A stretch of 60,000 bases of DNA, taken from Strigamia acuminata. Its lineage: Eukaryota; Arthropoda; Chilopoda; Geophilomorpha; Linotaeniidae. Each line of letters begins with the position of its first letter. Positions within the stretch are counted from its first letter, which is position 1. Both the position numbers and the translations under genes were made by a program. The DNA lies in NCBI GenBank assembly GCA_949358305.1, contig OX442318.1, forward strand, positions 14,926,517-14,986,516, written 5' to 3'. Under the pieces are notes generated by a model. It searched no databases, was not told the origin of the DNA, and saw only the letters and a list, made by a program, of their open reading frames with translations. Below, one piece after another: positions 45,504-56,202 of the stretch.

Positions 45504-47168
45504 TGTGACGGTGACGACCACAACTCCTATCGCATGATAGTACCGGGTATAAGTCGCGTGAAATAGTGAATAGTAACGAGATAAATAAATACAACAGAGT
45601 TATCAAAACAAGACATTTATTGTTATCAAACAATATAAACAAATCTAAAGTTATACAAATGACTAATGCCGACATTTGGCAAGTTAAATACAAGCTAAAC
45701 TATACATGAAATTGGCTGTAAAACAGCCCTGAAATAATATGATTACGGTTATTGGTGATCCGGGGTTCGGGAACGGCAAAACGCCCGCTCGACCGAGTTA
45801 AAGATGTCGTCTATACGTAGCCGGGCTGGCTGTGTCCTCGCGGCTTCCGTCGGCGCGTCGTAATCGTGGAACTGGTTCCTTCGCGTTCCATCGCGTTCCT
45901 GGTTCGTATCTGGTGTAATGGTCCGTGTAATGCTGTTGGTTCGATCCGAGAGGTGCGGTTGACTCATGTGCACCGCCACAACTAGGGTTGGAAATTGGTA
46001 ATGAATAAATGTAGTCATTTATTCGCCAAGGTTCCGCTTGCGAATTATATTTAATTCGCGATGTTGTGAGTTTAATAAATTAACTCAATAAATTGTATTC
46101 AATTTATTGTTACGAATTTGATTCGTCATACAGTGAAATAAGTCTCGTGACTTACTTCGGTTGTTAACTTGTTGTCAAGTTTAAACAATTAAGGTGTATT
46201 TATCAACTACAAAATATAATAAAGGTTAAACATCGCAACACACAATTGCCGTCAAAGTTCGCCTTGCTGAGCAGAACAGTATCGCGCGTGCCCTAAATAA
46301 CAGTGCGGTGAGAGACGGCACTGGTATTCAGGGGGATATAGCCCGCAGTTCTGCACAACAGAATTAATCACCCGAGATACTACTCATAAGTAGACTGCTT
46401 TGGCACCATCACCGAAGAGATATAACTTTCCCAAACACATAGTGCTACTGGCGGTAACTGCATGTTTTGCATGCAGACTGCTTTGGCACCATCAAGTGAT
46501 GGAGTCAATCTCTTTCAGTAACAGTGCTACTAACGGTTACTAAATACTTTGGTATCACACGTGATTCTATTGTCCGACCACGAGGATACTTATGCGGGAG
46601 GCTTTCTCCTCGGCAAGACCGTTTGACGGAAACATTAACAGTCCGAACTTCGCCTTCAGTTGACGGGGGTTGCATGGCTCAGCAGAGCCATGCTATGCAT
46701 GGACCGGTAGGCCCATGCCCTGAGTAAGAAACAGTTATTTGACATGCGGAACATACCAAATAACCAGAAATCAAGAACTAACTTAACTTCCTGTTGTCAG
46801 GGAGTTTTATACTCGGTGGGATTAGGTTCCACCAATCTCGTATCGCAGGAAGTGGATACGGAGATGCAAATTGGGATTATGTTAATCTTTTAGCATAAAC
46901 CGGAACTGGATACCGGGGACAGGAAATGGATACACAGAACGGAAATACATTCAAAACCGTGTTCCTCGTCATGTATCGGTGATAAAACAGTAACGCCTAT
47001 TTTATCTTCTTAAGTATTGATAATATACCTTTATATTATCGATGTGAATCACATTTGGTCGTATCAAACATAATAATATGTTTGTGAACTATTTATATGG
47101 GAAATAGTAAGCTCGAGGTTGAATTTGCCGCTAGTACTAGTGGCGCCATCTATTGCTAATTTGTCACA
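45504..47168 (-). repeat. Long 3' LTR (1665 bp)
   Basis: Same length and, by eye, same sequence as 57008-58672. On the coding strand a TATAAATA box lies about 71 nt from the LTR start (47090-47097) and AATAAA near its end (about 45617). It contains GGCGCCATCTATTG at 47142-47155 and an internal duplication around GACTGCTTTGGCACCATCA. There is also an 89-codon ATG-initiated open frame (45749-46018) of unknown significance. Confidence 0.95.
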
Positions 47169-47181
47169 CATCCCCCTTAAT
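47169..47181 (-). promoter_or_regulatory. Polypurine tract
   Basis: Coding-strand TTAAGGGGGATG directly before the 3' LTR, a standard plus-strand primer. Confidence 0.85.
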
Positions 47182-47531
47182 AACTAAACATATACTCTTA
47201 TATTTTATGTTATTCTTTAGGAATATCATTTGTGCCAAATTTATCCATATTAATAAATATTTTATTTCCAATACTTATAAGGCCCACGAGTGTTTTTAAT
47301 AAACATGTTCTTATCCTTAGGATGCTCAAAAATGTTTTTATTTTCTCTTTTTAGAGACGGTTATAAAAATAATTTGGTTATTATTAAAACAATAAACATG
47401 AAGTCATTTTCGTATAACGGAAAAGCACTTCTTACAAAAATCTTAATTAAAGAATTTTCCGGTTACATATTATATCTTTTTATCACAGAACACACAAACA
47501 AACTGCTAATTGTTTAAATTCGAAATACCGC

Positions 47532-49142
47532 TTATTCTTGACCTTTTTCGGTCTCCGTGGCGGGCTTTTGCCTATCCTTCGAAGAGGAGCTTTTGCCACG
47601 TTTCTTGGCGGGAAGAGGTTCTTCCGGTTGCCGATCTATGAAGAATGCAGCGGTCGCAACAACTTCCGTGGCGATGGGAGTCTCGGGTGCTTTATCCCCT
47701 GCTTCAGGCTGATCAGTCGATCCGTCTTCTTCATCGATCATTTTCTTGAGATCTTCGTAGATGTCAATCACCGGGGGCAAAACCAAAATCCAGCCTTCGC
47801 ATATTTGATTTTTCATCTCAGCTGCGATTTTTCCCACGAGCAAATTCCAAAGGTGCTCCAAAATGTTGAAGCCCTCAACGCGACGTGGATTCAAGATCAT
47901 TTGCATGATCCGGGTCACGTATCCTACCGTTATTTGATCGGGAAGACCCGTAATCAATTGGCGAGAAATTATTATCGCAAGTCGAGCTACGATGGGATAG
48001 TAGTATTCGACCTCCCAAACGAATAACTGTCCTATCTTGGTGTTCGGGGGAACTTGGTAGGGTTCGATTAAGAATTCGTTCGAAATCCCGTGTTCCGCGA
48101 TATTTGGCATGGGAACCAATGCGGTTTCTTCCGTTTGGGTCGCGTTATCTACGCAGACAACACTTGGCATTTTTTCCAAACCCATTTGAAGGCCAAGGGG
48201 CGTTCTTCGCGAATTCATAAATTCGGGATCCTCGTATACAGCTTTGCCATCGTTAGATAATAAAGCTTTACAAAGGTGGCAGGTTGCCCATTTTCGGGGT
48301 ATTGGATCGAACAAACCTTTAACCACGAATGAAACAAACTTTGGGTTCCAGGGTTGGATTTTTAATCGTCTTTTCGATCCGAAACAATTCCCGCACGATG
48401 CCAAATGGCATCCTGTCCCGGAGCCGGACATCCAGCCGACCCCGAAACAAAAGGGGCACGGTATTTCGCCCTTCGCGAGCTCCAAATTGTCGTGTGGAAT
48501 TCCCAATTCCAGGTCGCGATCGCAGGCGGCTTTTCGACGTAGTGCCTTTTCTTGCTTATTAGCTGCTCTTTGTTGAACAGTCATCGGCTGCAGTTTGGGG
48601 GCTCTGGTAGACACAAACGTACGTTTCCCTCTAGCCATATTATGTCTAGGAGTATACACTACTTCGCGCGAAGTCGTGGGTGGCGGCGAGTCGTAATGAA
48701 CGTACTCTCGCTGTTTACGTTTGTTGTCTTGATGGCGATTTCCTTCGGGATTTCGATTCGCCTCTAATTGGACAATCTCGTCCAGACTTCTCTCATGAGA
48801 GGTCGATGAATCGTTCATTCGACTCGTACTTGGTTTATGGACCGGCTGTAAAGGATGGCTTTTGGAGAAACTGTCCTTTTTTGGTATAATGAAGGTTTCT
48901 TGGGTAACCTCCATCGCCGTTTTGGGTACAGCCGTTTTTGGACGAATTTCCTTTGGGAGAGCCTCTGGGTTGTTTCGGGCCCAGGTTAATATGTCCCATC
49001 CTTTTTGGTCGAGCACAATAGGAGTATTTGGCGCTCCCGGGATTGTTACGATGGTCGGGTTGACCGTGGGTGTATCGTCTTCCTCCGAAGAGCTCGACTG
49101 AATCACAATTCGCCGCTTTTTAATTGGTATCTTCTTGACCAT
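47532..49142 (-). CDS. ORF3, unidentified 536-aa accessory protein of the gypsy element
   Basis: Starts at the ATG at 49142 and stops 351 bp before the LTR. I do not recognise its family. The N-terminus is basic (KKIPIKKRR, residues 3-11) and runs straight into IVIQSSSSEEDD (12-23), the pattern of a nuclear-localisation signal followed by a phospho-regulated SUMO-interaction motif. Residues 100-210 are charged and probably disordered. A cysteine cluster follows: CPFCFGVG at 229-236, Cys 245, CGNCFGSK at 250-257 and CHLC at 288-291. Two of these have the CxxCxGx(G) form of DnaJ-type zinc centres. Residues 370-470 are hydrophobic/helical without a clear membrane anchor. The C-terminal tail is Lys/Ser-rich. 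On the coding strand the ATG is 5 nt after TTTTCTATATTTGTAG, a good splice acceptor, so expression from a spliced mRNA is plausible. It is not an obvious Env. A role in chromatin targeting or RNA/protein binding is only conjecture. Confidence 0.85.
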   Translation of the reverse strand: MVKKIPIKKRRIVIQSSSSEEDDTPTVNPTIVTIPGAPNTPIVLDQKGWDILTWARNNPEALPKEIRPKTAVPKTAMEVTQETFIIPKKDSFSKSHPLQPVHKPSTSRMNDSSTSHERSLDEIVQLEANRNPEGNRHQDNKRKQREYVHYDSPPPTTSREVVYTPRHNMARGKRTFVSTRAPKLQPMTVQQRAANKQEKALRRKAACDRDLELGIPHDNLELAKGEIPCPFCFGVGWMSGSGTGCHLASCGNCFGSKRRLKIQPWNPKFVSFVVKGLFDPIPRKWATCHLCKALLSNDGKAVYEDPEFMNSRRTPLGLQMGLEKMPSVVCVDNATQTEETALVPMPNIAEHGISNEFLIEPYQVPPNTKIGQLFVWEVEYYYPIVARLAIIISRQLITGLPDQITVGYVTRIMQMILNPRRVEGFNILEHLWNLLVGKIAAEMKNQICEGWILVLPPVIDIYEDLKKMIDEEDGSTDQPEAGDKAPETPIATEVVATAAFFIDRQPEEPLPAKKRGKSSSSKDRQKPATETEKGQE

Positions 49143-49732
49143 AATTCTACAAATATAGAAAACGTTTTAGTTTTATTTGCAATACTTTTGTATGCGCGCG
49201 CCCTCTATTGAGAAGACGCGTAACTCAATTTACGAATTTTATAATTATAATTCGTTACAACTTTACACTTTCGTGTATTGATAATTTTATCGAACTTACG
49301 AAAATGTCCTGCTTCCTTTAGAAGCGTAGCTTGTAGAATTCTAAGTATAGTCGCTTCGACGATAACTTGGAGTTTAGAGCACGTGGCTTTCAAATCCTCC
49401 GCCGCTAATAAACGAATTCCGCTGGTTTGTATTTCTTTAAATATAAAGAGATGTCATGATATATATATTAATTCATATGTATGATCATCATACCTGTATT
49501 CTTTGTTTAATGGCTAACAATATCGACGCAATTGTTCGTGATTTTTGTTGAATTCGACGAAGTTCTTCTTCTCTCACGTGTGTGTTAGAAGACTGAATAT
49601 AGAACGAATCTTTTACTCTCCACCCGGGGTCATAAGTTACCAGGTGACTTCGCGAATTTCGATTTGAATATTCAATAACTGATTTGAATCAATATCTTTT
49701 TAGAATATTCTTTTTATATTTAGAATCTTTTT
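49143..49732 (-). other. Pol-ORF3 intergenic segment
   Basis: 590 bp of mostly AT-rich DNA between the Pol stop and ORF3. The only signal I see is the acceptor TTTTCTATATTTGTAG just before the ORF3 start. Confidence 0.6.
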
Positions 49733-52700
49733 TTAACGACGTTCTTGAATCATCTGCACAAAATCCGTAGTATATTTCGGATTTGGCTTCGAAGTTCTTT
49801 TCGGTCTCGAGATTATCTCCGGAAGGTCAGCTGTTCGCTTCCGTTTATTTGAGTTATTACTTCGCGGATCGATAATCTCGTTTCCATTTTCATTTGAGGT
49901 AGGAATTATTCTTTCTTCTTGTTCAAGAGTTTCTTGAGGAAGTTCTTCCATATCTTTTTCAAGATTTTCACGAGAGGTTTCTTCCATATCTTGATTATCT
50001 AATTCTTGTGAATTAGAGTCGTTAAATTCGGAATTTGCCGACATCCAATCAGGGTTTGGATGATTTTTCAGTTTTCCTTTTTTCTGACCCAGAGTCCATG
50101 TCTCAATCGGGTATGAAGGGATATACGGGGTGAGATCATCCGAATTTATCGATGGTTCAATTGAGTCATCTAATAATTTTCGTAAGGCGTATGCACCTCC
50201 TGTTAATACGACCGTGATTTCCCACGGTCCGTCTCGTTTTTCAGCAAATCCTTTAGTAATGCCTTTGTCTTGATTGGAAAGAATATGTGTATTTTTCCAG
50301 ACTAAATCACCTACTTCATATTTGCAAATATGAAATTTATTACGGTGAATTCTGTCGTGTTTCTCGTAATTTAGTTGGATCCTACGGTGCATTTCTTGGT
50401 GTGCTCTTCGTAAAATCCCGAGTAAATTAAACACGAATTCCTCAGGGTTATTTTTATCGAATTTATTCGCGTGTTGAATAATTCGCGGGTCGAAAGGTAG
50501 TGTTACTATTCTTCCCGTATTTAATAAAAATGGCGTCGATCCGGTTGCTTCGGATTTTGCCGTTCTGGATGCAAATGCAAATTCATTCAGAAAACGTGGC
50601 CAGTGAGAGTGCACATCAGAATAAATTGCAAGCATTATTTTGATATCCCTGTTTGCCCGTTCTGTGGGGTTGGCCTGGGCATGATAAGGACTTATATGCG
50701 TCATTTTAATGTTATGCCTTTTACAGAAACCCTCATAGATGGTGGATGCGAACTGTTTTCCATTATCACTGATAATTTTCCTGGGGTATCCCCATCTATG
50801 TACGATATCACCTAACTTTGTTATAATTGCTTCACTTGAAGCTTTGCTTAATGGGGCTAATTCTACCCATTTAGTACATTGATCAATTCCTACTAAAATA
50901 TATTTATGTTGGTATTGACCAGCGGGTTTGGGACCCATGAAGTCTAAACAAAGAACTTCCCATGGCTGTGCCATATTGTGAGGAGTATAACTCGCTCTGT
51001 GTTTTCGGTGTTGACTAGGTTTGTATTGTTGGCAATGAACACAACTACGAACATAATTACACGTGTCCTTGCTCATTTTAGGCCAATAATAGATGAGTTT
51101 CGCTCGTTCGAGCGTTTTACTCATCCCTGCGTGTCCACTTAACGGATGTCCGTGGCATGCGAACAACACTCGTCGTACTAAAGACGGTGGAATCACCGCT
51201 TTAAATCCGTTGCCGGAATCATTTAATTCTTCTTCAAATGTTGGTTTGAAGAAGATTAACATTTCAGAATCATTACTATTCTCATCTTCATTATCATGAT
51301 TTTCTTTGAAATCTAGTTGGTAGCCTTTGATGTCTTTCATCCATCGCTTAGTTTTCTTATTTTTCTTTTGCTCAACTTCATCTAATTTTAGATGAGTTAT
51401 TATTTTTCTACATTCATAATCCTTGAGCTGAGCTTCTATGATTTCTGCTCTGGTAGGAGGAACTATACTTAGTACTTCGGTTAAAGCACTAAATAAAGTT
51501 TCTGGTTCTACATGACCTTTCTCCCCCTTTTCCAAAGAATTATTTAATTTTTTGGAATAATCAAACTTTACTGACACGTTTGTTAAGAACTGACAGGGTT
51601 TTGGTTCTTCTCTACGAGTAACTTCTTTATTTCCGTCCCACTCGGGCCAGAATTGAGTTATTTCTGTGGGTTCGATATAATCATCCTTCGGAATGTCTTC
51701 AATACTCAAAGGAGCTCTTGAAAATGCGTCTGCGACTTGATTTTGAGTACCTCGACGATACTTAATTTTAAAGGCGCCGCATTGCAGTTTAATTGCCCAT
51801 CGGCCAAAACGACCAGAAGGTTCTGGCGTCCCCATTAGCCATTTTAAGGCTTCTGCATCTGACTCCAGGGTGAAAGACGTGTATTCTATGTAAGGGCGGA
51901 AACGTTCTACAGCCCATACTACCGCTAGACACTCTAGTTCGGGAGTAGTGTAACGTTGCTCGGCTCCTCGAAGTACGCGACTAGCGTAAGCTACGGGTCT
52001 TGGAGTTTTAATCCATTTGTCCTTGTTTTTATCAAGAAAGTCCACATCTTGGCATAACACTGCTCCTAATCCTGAATGTGAAGCGTCTGTTAGAATCACA
52101 AAGGGTTCGAGCATATTAGGCATTAACAAAACTTGAGTTTCGTCGCATAAGATGTCTTTAATTTTTTCGAAAGCGTCTATTTGCTCTTGTCCCCAGACAA
52201 AGGTTGCTTTCTCGTGCATTATGCTAGTCAGTGGAGTAGCAATTTCACCGTGGTTAGGAATAAACTTCCTAAAGAAATTTGCCAACCCGTGAAACCTTTG
52301 TACATCTTTCGATGTTTTTGGGGTGGGAAATTTTCGTACTGACGCGATTTTATCAGGATCCGGGGCTAATCCATTCGGAGTGATTAAGTGTCCCAGAAAT
52401 TTTAGCGTAGTTCTGCCGAACTTAGACTTTTCTTTATTTACGGATAAGTTTGCTTTGTCTAGTCGTTCTAATACATCTTTAATGTGACCGAGATGTTGAT
52501 CCCAAGTCTGAGAAAAGATAATTACATCGTCTAAATAGACTAATGCGTGTTTATATAACGCGTCACCCATAACTTGTTCCATTAGGGCTTGAAATGTACA
52601 AGGCGCGTTACATAACCCAAATGGCATACGCACAAATTGATAGTTGCCTTTCGGAGTATAGAAAGCAGTTTTCTGCTTATCTTCTTCTTCCATCTCTACT

Positions 52701-54093
52701 TGATAATATCCTTTTGTAAGGTCAAGTGAGGTGAAGTATTTTGCCTGATTAGTATTGTGCATGAGCAAATCAATACTGGGCATTTGGATTGCATTGATTT
52801 CGGTGATCGCATTTAACCATCGGAAATCAATACATAACCTATATGTGCCATTTGGTTTGGCAACTATTACGGGATGACTTATGTAAGGCCCCGTAGATTT
52901 CTCAATGAGATTCTCTGCTTCTAGCTCTTCAACTAGTTTGGTCATAATCGCAATTTTTGCTGGATTGTACATGCGAAACGGTTGTTTTTTCCATTTCGCG
53001 TCCTTTTTAAACGTAATTTTATGTTTGGCAAGGTTCGTACAACCAACTTTGTCCCGAAAGACGTGCTTGATTCCAGAAATTACTTCTAGTAATTTGGTCT
53101 TATCCTCGTCGGAACAATCACAATCTTTCACCAACAATTCTTCCCAATTGTCGGGTGTATGAGTGACTGTTCCGTCGTCTCTTAGTGTGCGTAACCTCGC
53201 TAGACTGTCATTAAATTCGTTATCCACGTAAGGCGCAGTCCAACCAGGTTTGTTGTCACAGTCAAATACAGCTCGTGCTGGATTTAAATTAATTGTTGTA
53301 CGACGCATAAAATTGTGCCCTAAAATTAGGCCACACACATTTCGGTCTAAAATGATGAAATTCATTGGAGTGAATTCTACTCCATCTGCCCATTGAACAC
53401 AAAGGGTTATTTGTCCTAGCGGGATATGAGTTATGCCGACGGCACACACTTTCATATTTCGGGGGCAATCTTGAATGAAGTCAGGGGAGGCACAAGTACT
53501 GTCAAGTAATTGTAATCCAATAAAACATTGGGTGGCTCCTGAATCCATTAAAGCATTATAGGTGAGTCCACCTATTGTTATTTTCATTCGGGGGTCGTCG
53601 CTACTGTTTCCTAAACGTTTGATGCGTTCAACTACTTCAGCTCTCTTGAGCTGATGTTCTTTGACATATTTACGAAGTCTATGATGTCTAGATAATTTCG
53701 AGGAGATATCTAAATTTTCCATCATTGCCTCCAAACTTTCGCATACTCCTCCACTAGAACTAGTGGTTTCCTCTCGAACAGGAGGATTTACAGCGCTTTC
53801 AATTATTGCATTCAAGGACTCTCGCCAAGATTCGTCCCCCTTATCCGCAGGAAAGAGGTCGTCATCGAATGATGTAAATGGATTTTCAGTCTCTTCCATC
53901 GAAAAAGGAGTGTTGGGATAAGGTTCCTTAAATACATACTTTGGATTCCTTTTCCTAGTTTTACGATTAGGTCGTTTAATTTCCTCATCTTGAATTACTA
54001 ATTTGTTCAGAGTTTCGTTTAGAACATTTTCTATTTCTGAGGATAATGTATTACTCTGGTTTTTTAGGGGGTTTTCGGTAACCCCCTCTACTA
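49733..54093 (-). CDS. Pol polyprotein (protease, RT, RNase H, integrase) expressed by -1 frameshift
   Basis: The frame is open from 54115 and its first ATG is at 53899, but the frameshift signal at 54094-54100 makes a Gag-Pol fusion the likely product. Numbered from the ATG at 53899: aspartic protease ALMDSGATQCF with Asp 119; reverse transcriptase from about 290, with RLCIDFRWLNAI, TSLDLTKGYYQV and VYLDDVI (YLDD at 455-458); RNase H with VILTDASHSGLGAVL (Asp 605) and RYTTPELECLAVVWA. Integrase follows with an HHCC finger (HPLSGHAG ... CVHCQ) and a core with LDFMGP, ISDNGKQF and NPTERANRD. A GPW-type C-terminal module follows, then an acidic, Asn/Glu-rich tail ending in basic SRPKRTSKPNPKY. 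Catalytic residues are all present, so the enzyme set appears intact. Confidence 0.96.
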
Positions 54094-54100
54094 GTTTTTT
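54066..54100 (-). promoter_or_regulatory. -1 programmed ribosomal frameshift signal
   Basis: In the Gag frame the coding strand reads A AAA AAC (54094-54100), a canonical slippery heptamer. It is followed immediately by TAG TAG, two tandem stops that form a 6-nt spacer. Then comes a perfect 8-bp stem, AGGGGGTT / AACCCCCT, with a 6-nt loop (54066-54087). The Gag and Pol frames overlap only between 54115 and 54091, and the heptamer lies in that overlap in the correct phase. This matches the layout known from retroviruses and some retrotransposons; a loop-downstream pseudoknot is possible but not evident. Confidence 0.93.
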
Positions 54101-56202
54101 GGAGTCGGTGGACCTTCAATCGCCAAAGGCGGAGTGGTCGCATTTTTTGGATCCAAAAATTTAGTGAATAAGTCCGACATGGATTTTGTCATACTAGTTT
54201 GCATAGTAGTTTTGAAGTCTTCAAGCTTTTGGTCCAAAGATTCAGCGGTCACCCAATTTTGTCTCTGTCGTTTAAAAAGATCAGAGGCGGGATTGGTATT
54301 GGTATTATTACCAGTACCTTGGGGCTTGTCCTGAACAAATTTTCTTTTTTGTAACAAAGGACATTCCCTCTTAAAGTGTCCTGGTTGATTGCAATGGAAA
54401 CATTTTCCAGTTGCTTTCTCCGATAGGGCACATACCATGTTGTTGAATCCAACATCGTTTTCAAGATTGTCTGTCTCGTCAGATTCCATAGGTACAACTT
54501 CTGGTTCGGCGTTCAACGTCTGAGTAGATCGTATGAGTGGGCGCGAACTCCTGGCGTCTTTACCTTTTTGAGTATTTGACGGGGCAGTTTCGTCTTCTTT
54601 ATTGGCAATAGTGTCCACACTAGCATTTTGGGCTTCGAAAAGAGCCCTATTCTGCCGGACAAATTGAAATATGTCATTAAATGATTCTTCATAGAGACCT
54701 CTATCGATTATTCGATTGTAACTAACTAAGTTCAAATTCTCGAGAAGAGTGGGAGCTTCATCTCTTTTTGAATAAGATCCTTGAGCTTGTTTAAATCTCA
54801 AAAGAAATGTATAGAGTGGCTCTTCTGGGCCCTGGATTAAATTTCGAAGCTTTCGGGCTCGAGTGACAGGGATCATGTCAAACTCCGCCAAAAATAACTT
54901 TTCGAAAGTTTTCCAGTCAACAAATTTGTCGATGTTATCGGTATGCCATTCGTGGGCTATACCAGATAAATAAGTTGGTACTCCGCGTTTTACCATCTCA
55001 TCCAGAGTTAAGCCTTTAGCGACAGCGACTGTTTTGGCTGTAGCTAAAAATTTAGCCACGTCCTTCTGTTTTCCATCGAAAACAGGCATATCCTGACCTT
55101 TGAAAAAGGTTTTGCTCGAATTGTTTGCATTATTATTTTGCTGTGCATTATTCTGCATAAATTGTTGTACTTGCTGTGCACAATCAGTTTGAATATTTCG
55201 CACATGGGTAAGGATGGCTCCCAAGTCGTCGGTGGAAAATCTCGCTTGAGATGAACTACCAGCGGAGGATGCCGAACCAGAATTATGTTCAAAATTGGGC
55301 AGATTTCCCTTAGGGACCTGATTGTCCTGGGGGATTTCTTTCCTTGGAGGAACATAATTCTCATACTGTGTATGATTGCCAGATGGTACTTGTTGTCCAT
55401 GTGGAACACTACTTTTATTTTGTACACGTTCTGGGGGTGTCTGATTTGAACGAGTCTTTCCCGCCGGTAAATTTTGAATAACGGGGGATGGTGAGATCGG
55501 ATCGGATCTCCTTGGAGTTCGATTTGACACTCTTTTTGACTGCGTTGGGGGGACAAACTGTCCTTTCCCCGGTGTCGGGGGGACATAATGTCTATTTCCA
55601 GATGTTGGAGTAACATACTGTCTGTGTCCAGAGTTTTGGGAGACATTTTGTCTATTCCCCGAAGTTTGGGGGATAAAACCCGAATTACTATTGATAATCA
55701 TTCGATTAACACTAGTCGATCTAGACCTTGGTTTGGCTAGATTTAAAGGACTATTAGAACTGGGTGTTCTTTGTCCAGAACTTTGTTGACTACGGGATCG
55801 GCTAAACGATGGTTCGCGTACCATTCTATCGTTTAGCTGGGGAGTCGACACTATCCGGGCTTGATATCCCAACCTCTTTTTAGGAGAGGGAAAGTCCAGC
55901 TTACGATTCGTGGGAATCGTTTTTCGTGGGGTTCGGTGTGAAGTCCGCGAATGCCGACTTTCGTTCTCCGAATCTTCATCTTCATCGGGTCTAATTCTCT
56001 GATTTCTTTTCTCAAGTACGCGTACATGATTAACCGCTTCGGTTATTGTTTTGAAATCAACCCGATTCAGATTATAGAGTTGACAGTACTCTGTCAAATC
56101 GTCCGGAATTAAATCCGTTTGGTCTTCGAGTCGGACGTAACTATTTTCCAAGTTTCCGTCATCGACTTCTCGTTCATTCATATGAATGTTTTCGTCAGAC
56201 AT
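54091..56202 (-). CDS. Gag protein of the long-LTR gypsy element
   Basis: First in-frame ATG at 56202 (703 codons); the open frame extends 14 codons further without an ATG. The first 330 residues are Ser/Pro/Arg/Gln-rich and probably disordered. They include four 10-residue repeats (TPTSGNRHYV-like) encoded by a 30-bp minisatellite at 55553-55672. A retrotransposon Gag/capsid-like domain follows (GKQKDVAKFLATAK, AHEWHTDNIDKFVDWKTFEKL, EPLYTFLLRFKQAQGSY). A single CCHC knuckle, CFHCNQPGHFKREC, lies at about 601-614. The C-terminus ends in TPKN at the frameshift site. Gag assembles the cytoplasmic particle that packages the element RNA. Unusually long N-terminus for a Ty3/gypsy Gag. Confidence 0.94.
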   Translation of the reverse strand: MSDENIHMNEREVDDGNLENSYVRLEDQTDLIPDDLTEYCQLYNLNRVDFKTITEAVNHVRVLEKRNQRIRPDEDEDSENESRHSRTSHRTPRKTIPTNRKLDFPSPKKRLGYQARIVSTPQLNDRMVREPSFSRSRSQQSSGQRTPSSNSPLNLAKPRSRSTSVNRMIINSNSGFIPQTSGNRQNVSQNSGHRQYVTPTSGNRHYVPPTPGKGQFVPPTQSKRVSNRTPRRSDPISPSPVIQNLPAGKTRSNQTPPERVQNKSSVPHGQQVPSGNHTQYENYVPPRKEIPQDNQVPKGNLPNFEHNSGSASSAGSSSQARFSTDDLGAILTHVRNIQTDCAQQVQQFMQNNAQQNNNANNSSKTFFKGQDMPVFDGKQKDVAKFLATAKTVAVAKGLTLDEMVKRGVPTYLSGIAHEWHTDNIDKFVDWKTFEKLFLAEFDMIPVTRARKLRNLIQGPEEPLYTFLLRFKQAQGSYSKRDEAPTLLENLNLVSYNRIIDRGLYEESFNDIFQFVRQNRALFEAQNASVDTIANKEDETAPSNTQKGKDARSSRPLIRSTQTLNAEPEVVPMESDETDNLENDVGFNNMVCALSEKATGKCFHCNQPGHFKRECPLLQKRKFVQDKPQGTGNNTNTNPASDLFKRQRQNWVTAESLDQKLEDFKTTMQTSMTKSMSDLFTKFLDPKNATTPPLAIEGPPTPKN
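55553..55672. repeat. 30-bp minisatellite within gag
   Basis: Four consecutive 30-bp units (55553, 55583, 55613, 55643), each encoding a 10-residue SGNRQYV-like module on the minus strand. Divergent at the DNA level but conserved in Gly, basic and Val positions. Confidence 0.88.

Noticed and set aside
45226-45693. 155-codon minus-strand frame overlapping the left LTR edge
   Set aside because: It spans the microsatellite and the LTR boundary, so it cannot be an ancestral gene; composition is low-complexity.
54134-54334. Plus-strand frames opposite gag, pol and ORF3
   Set aside because: Antisense shadows of real coding regions without recognisable domains.
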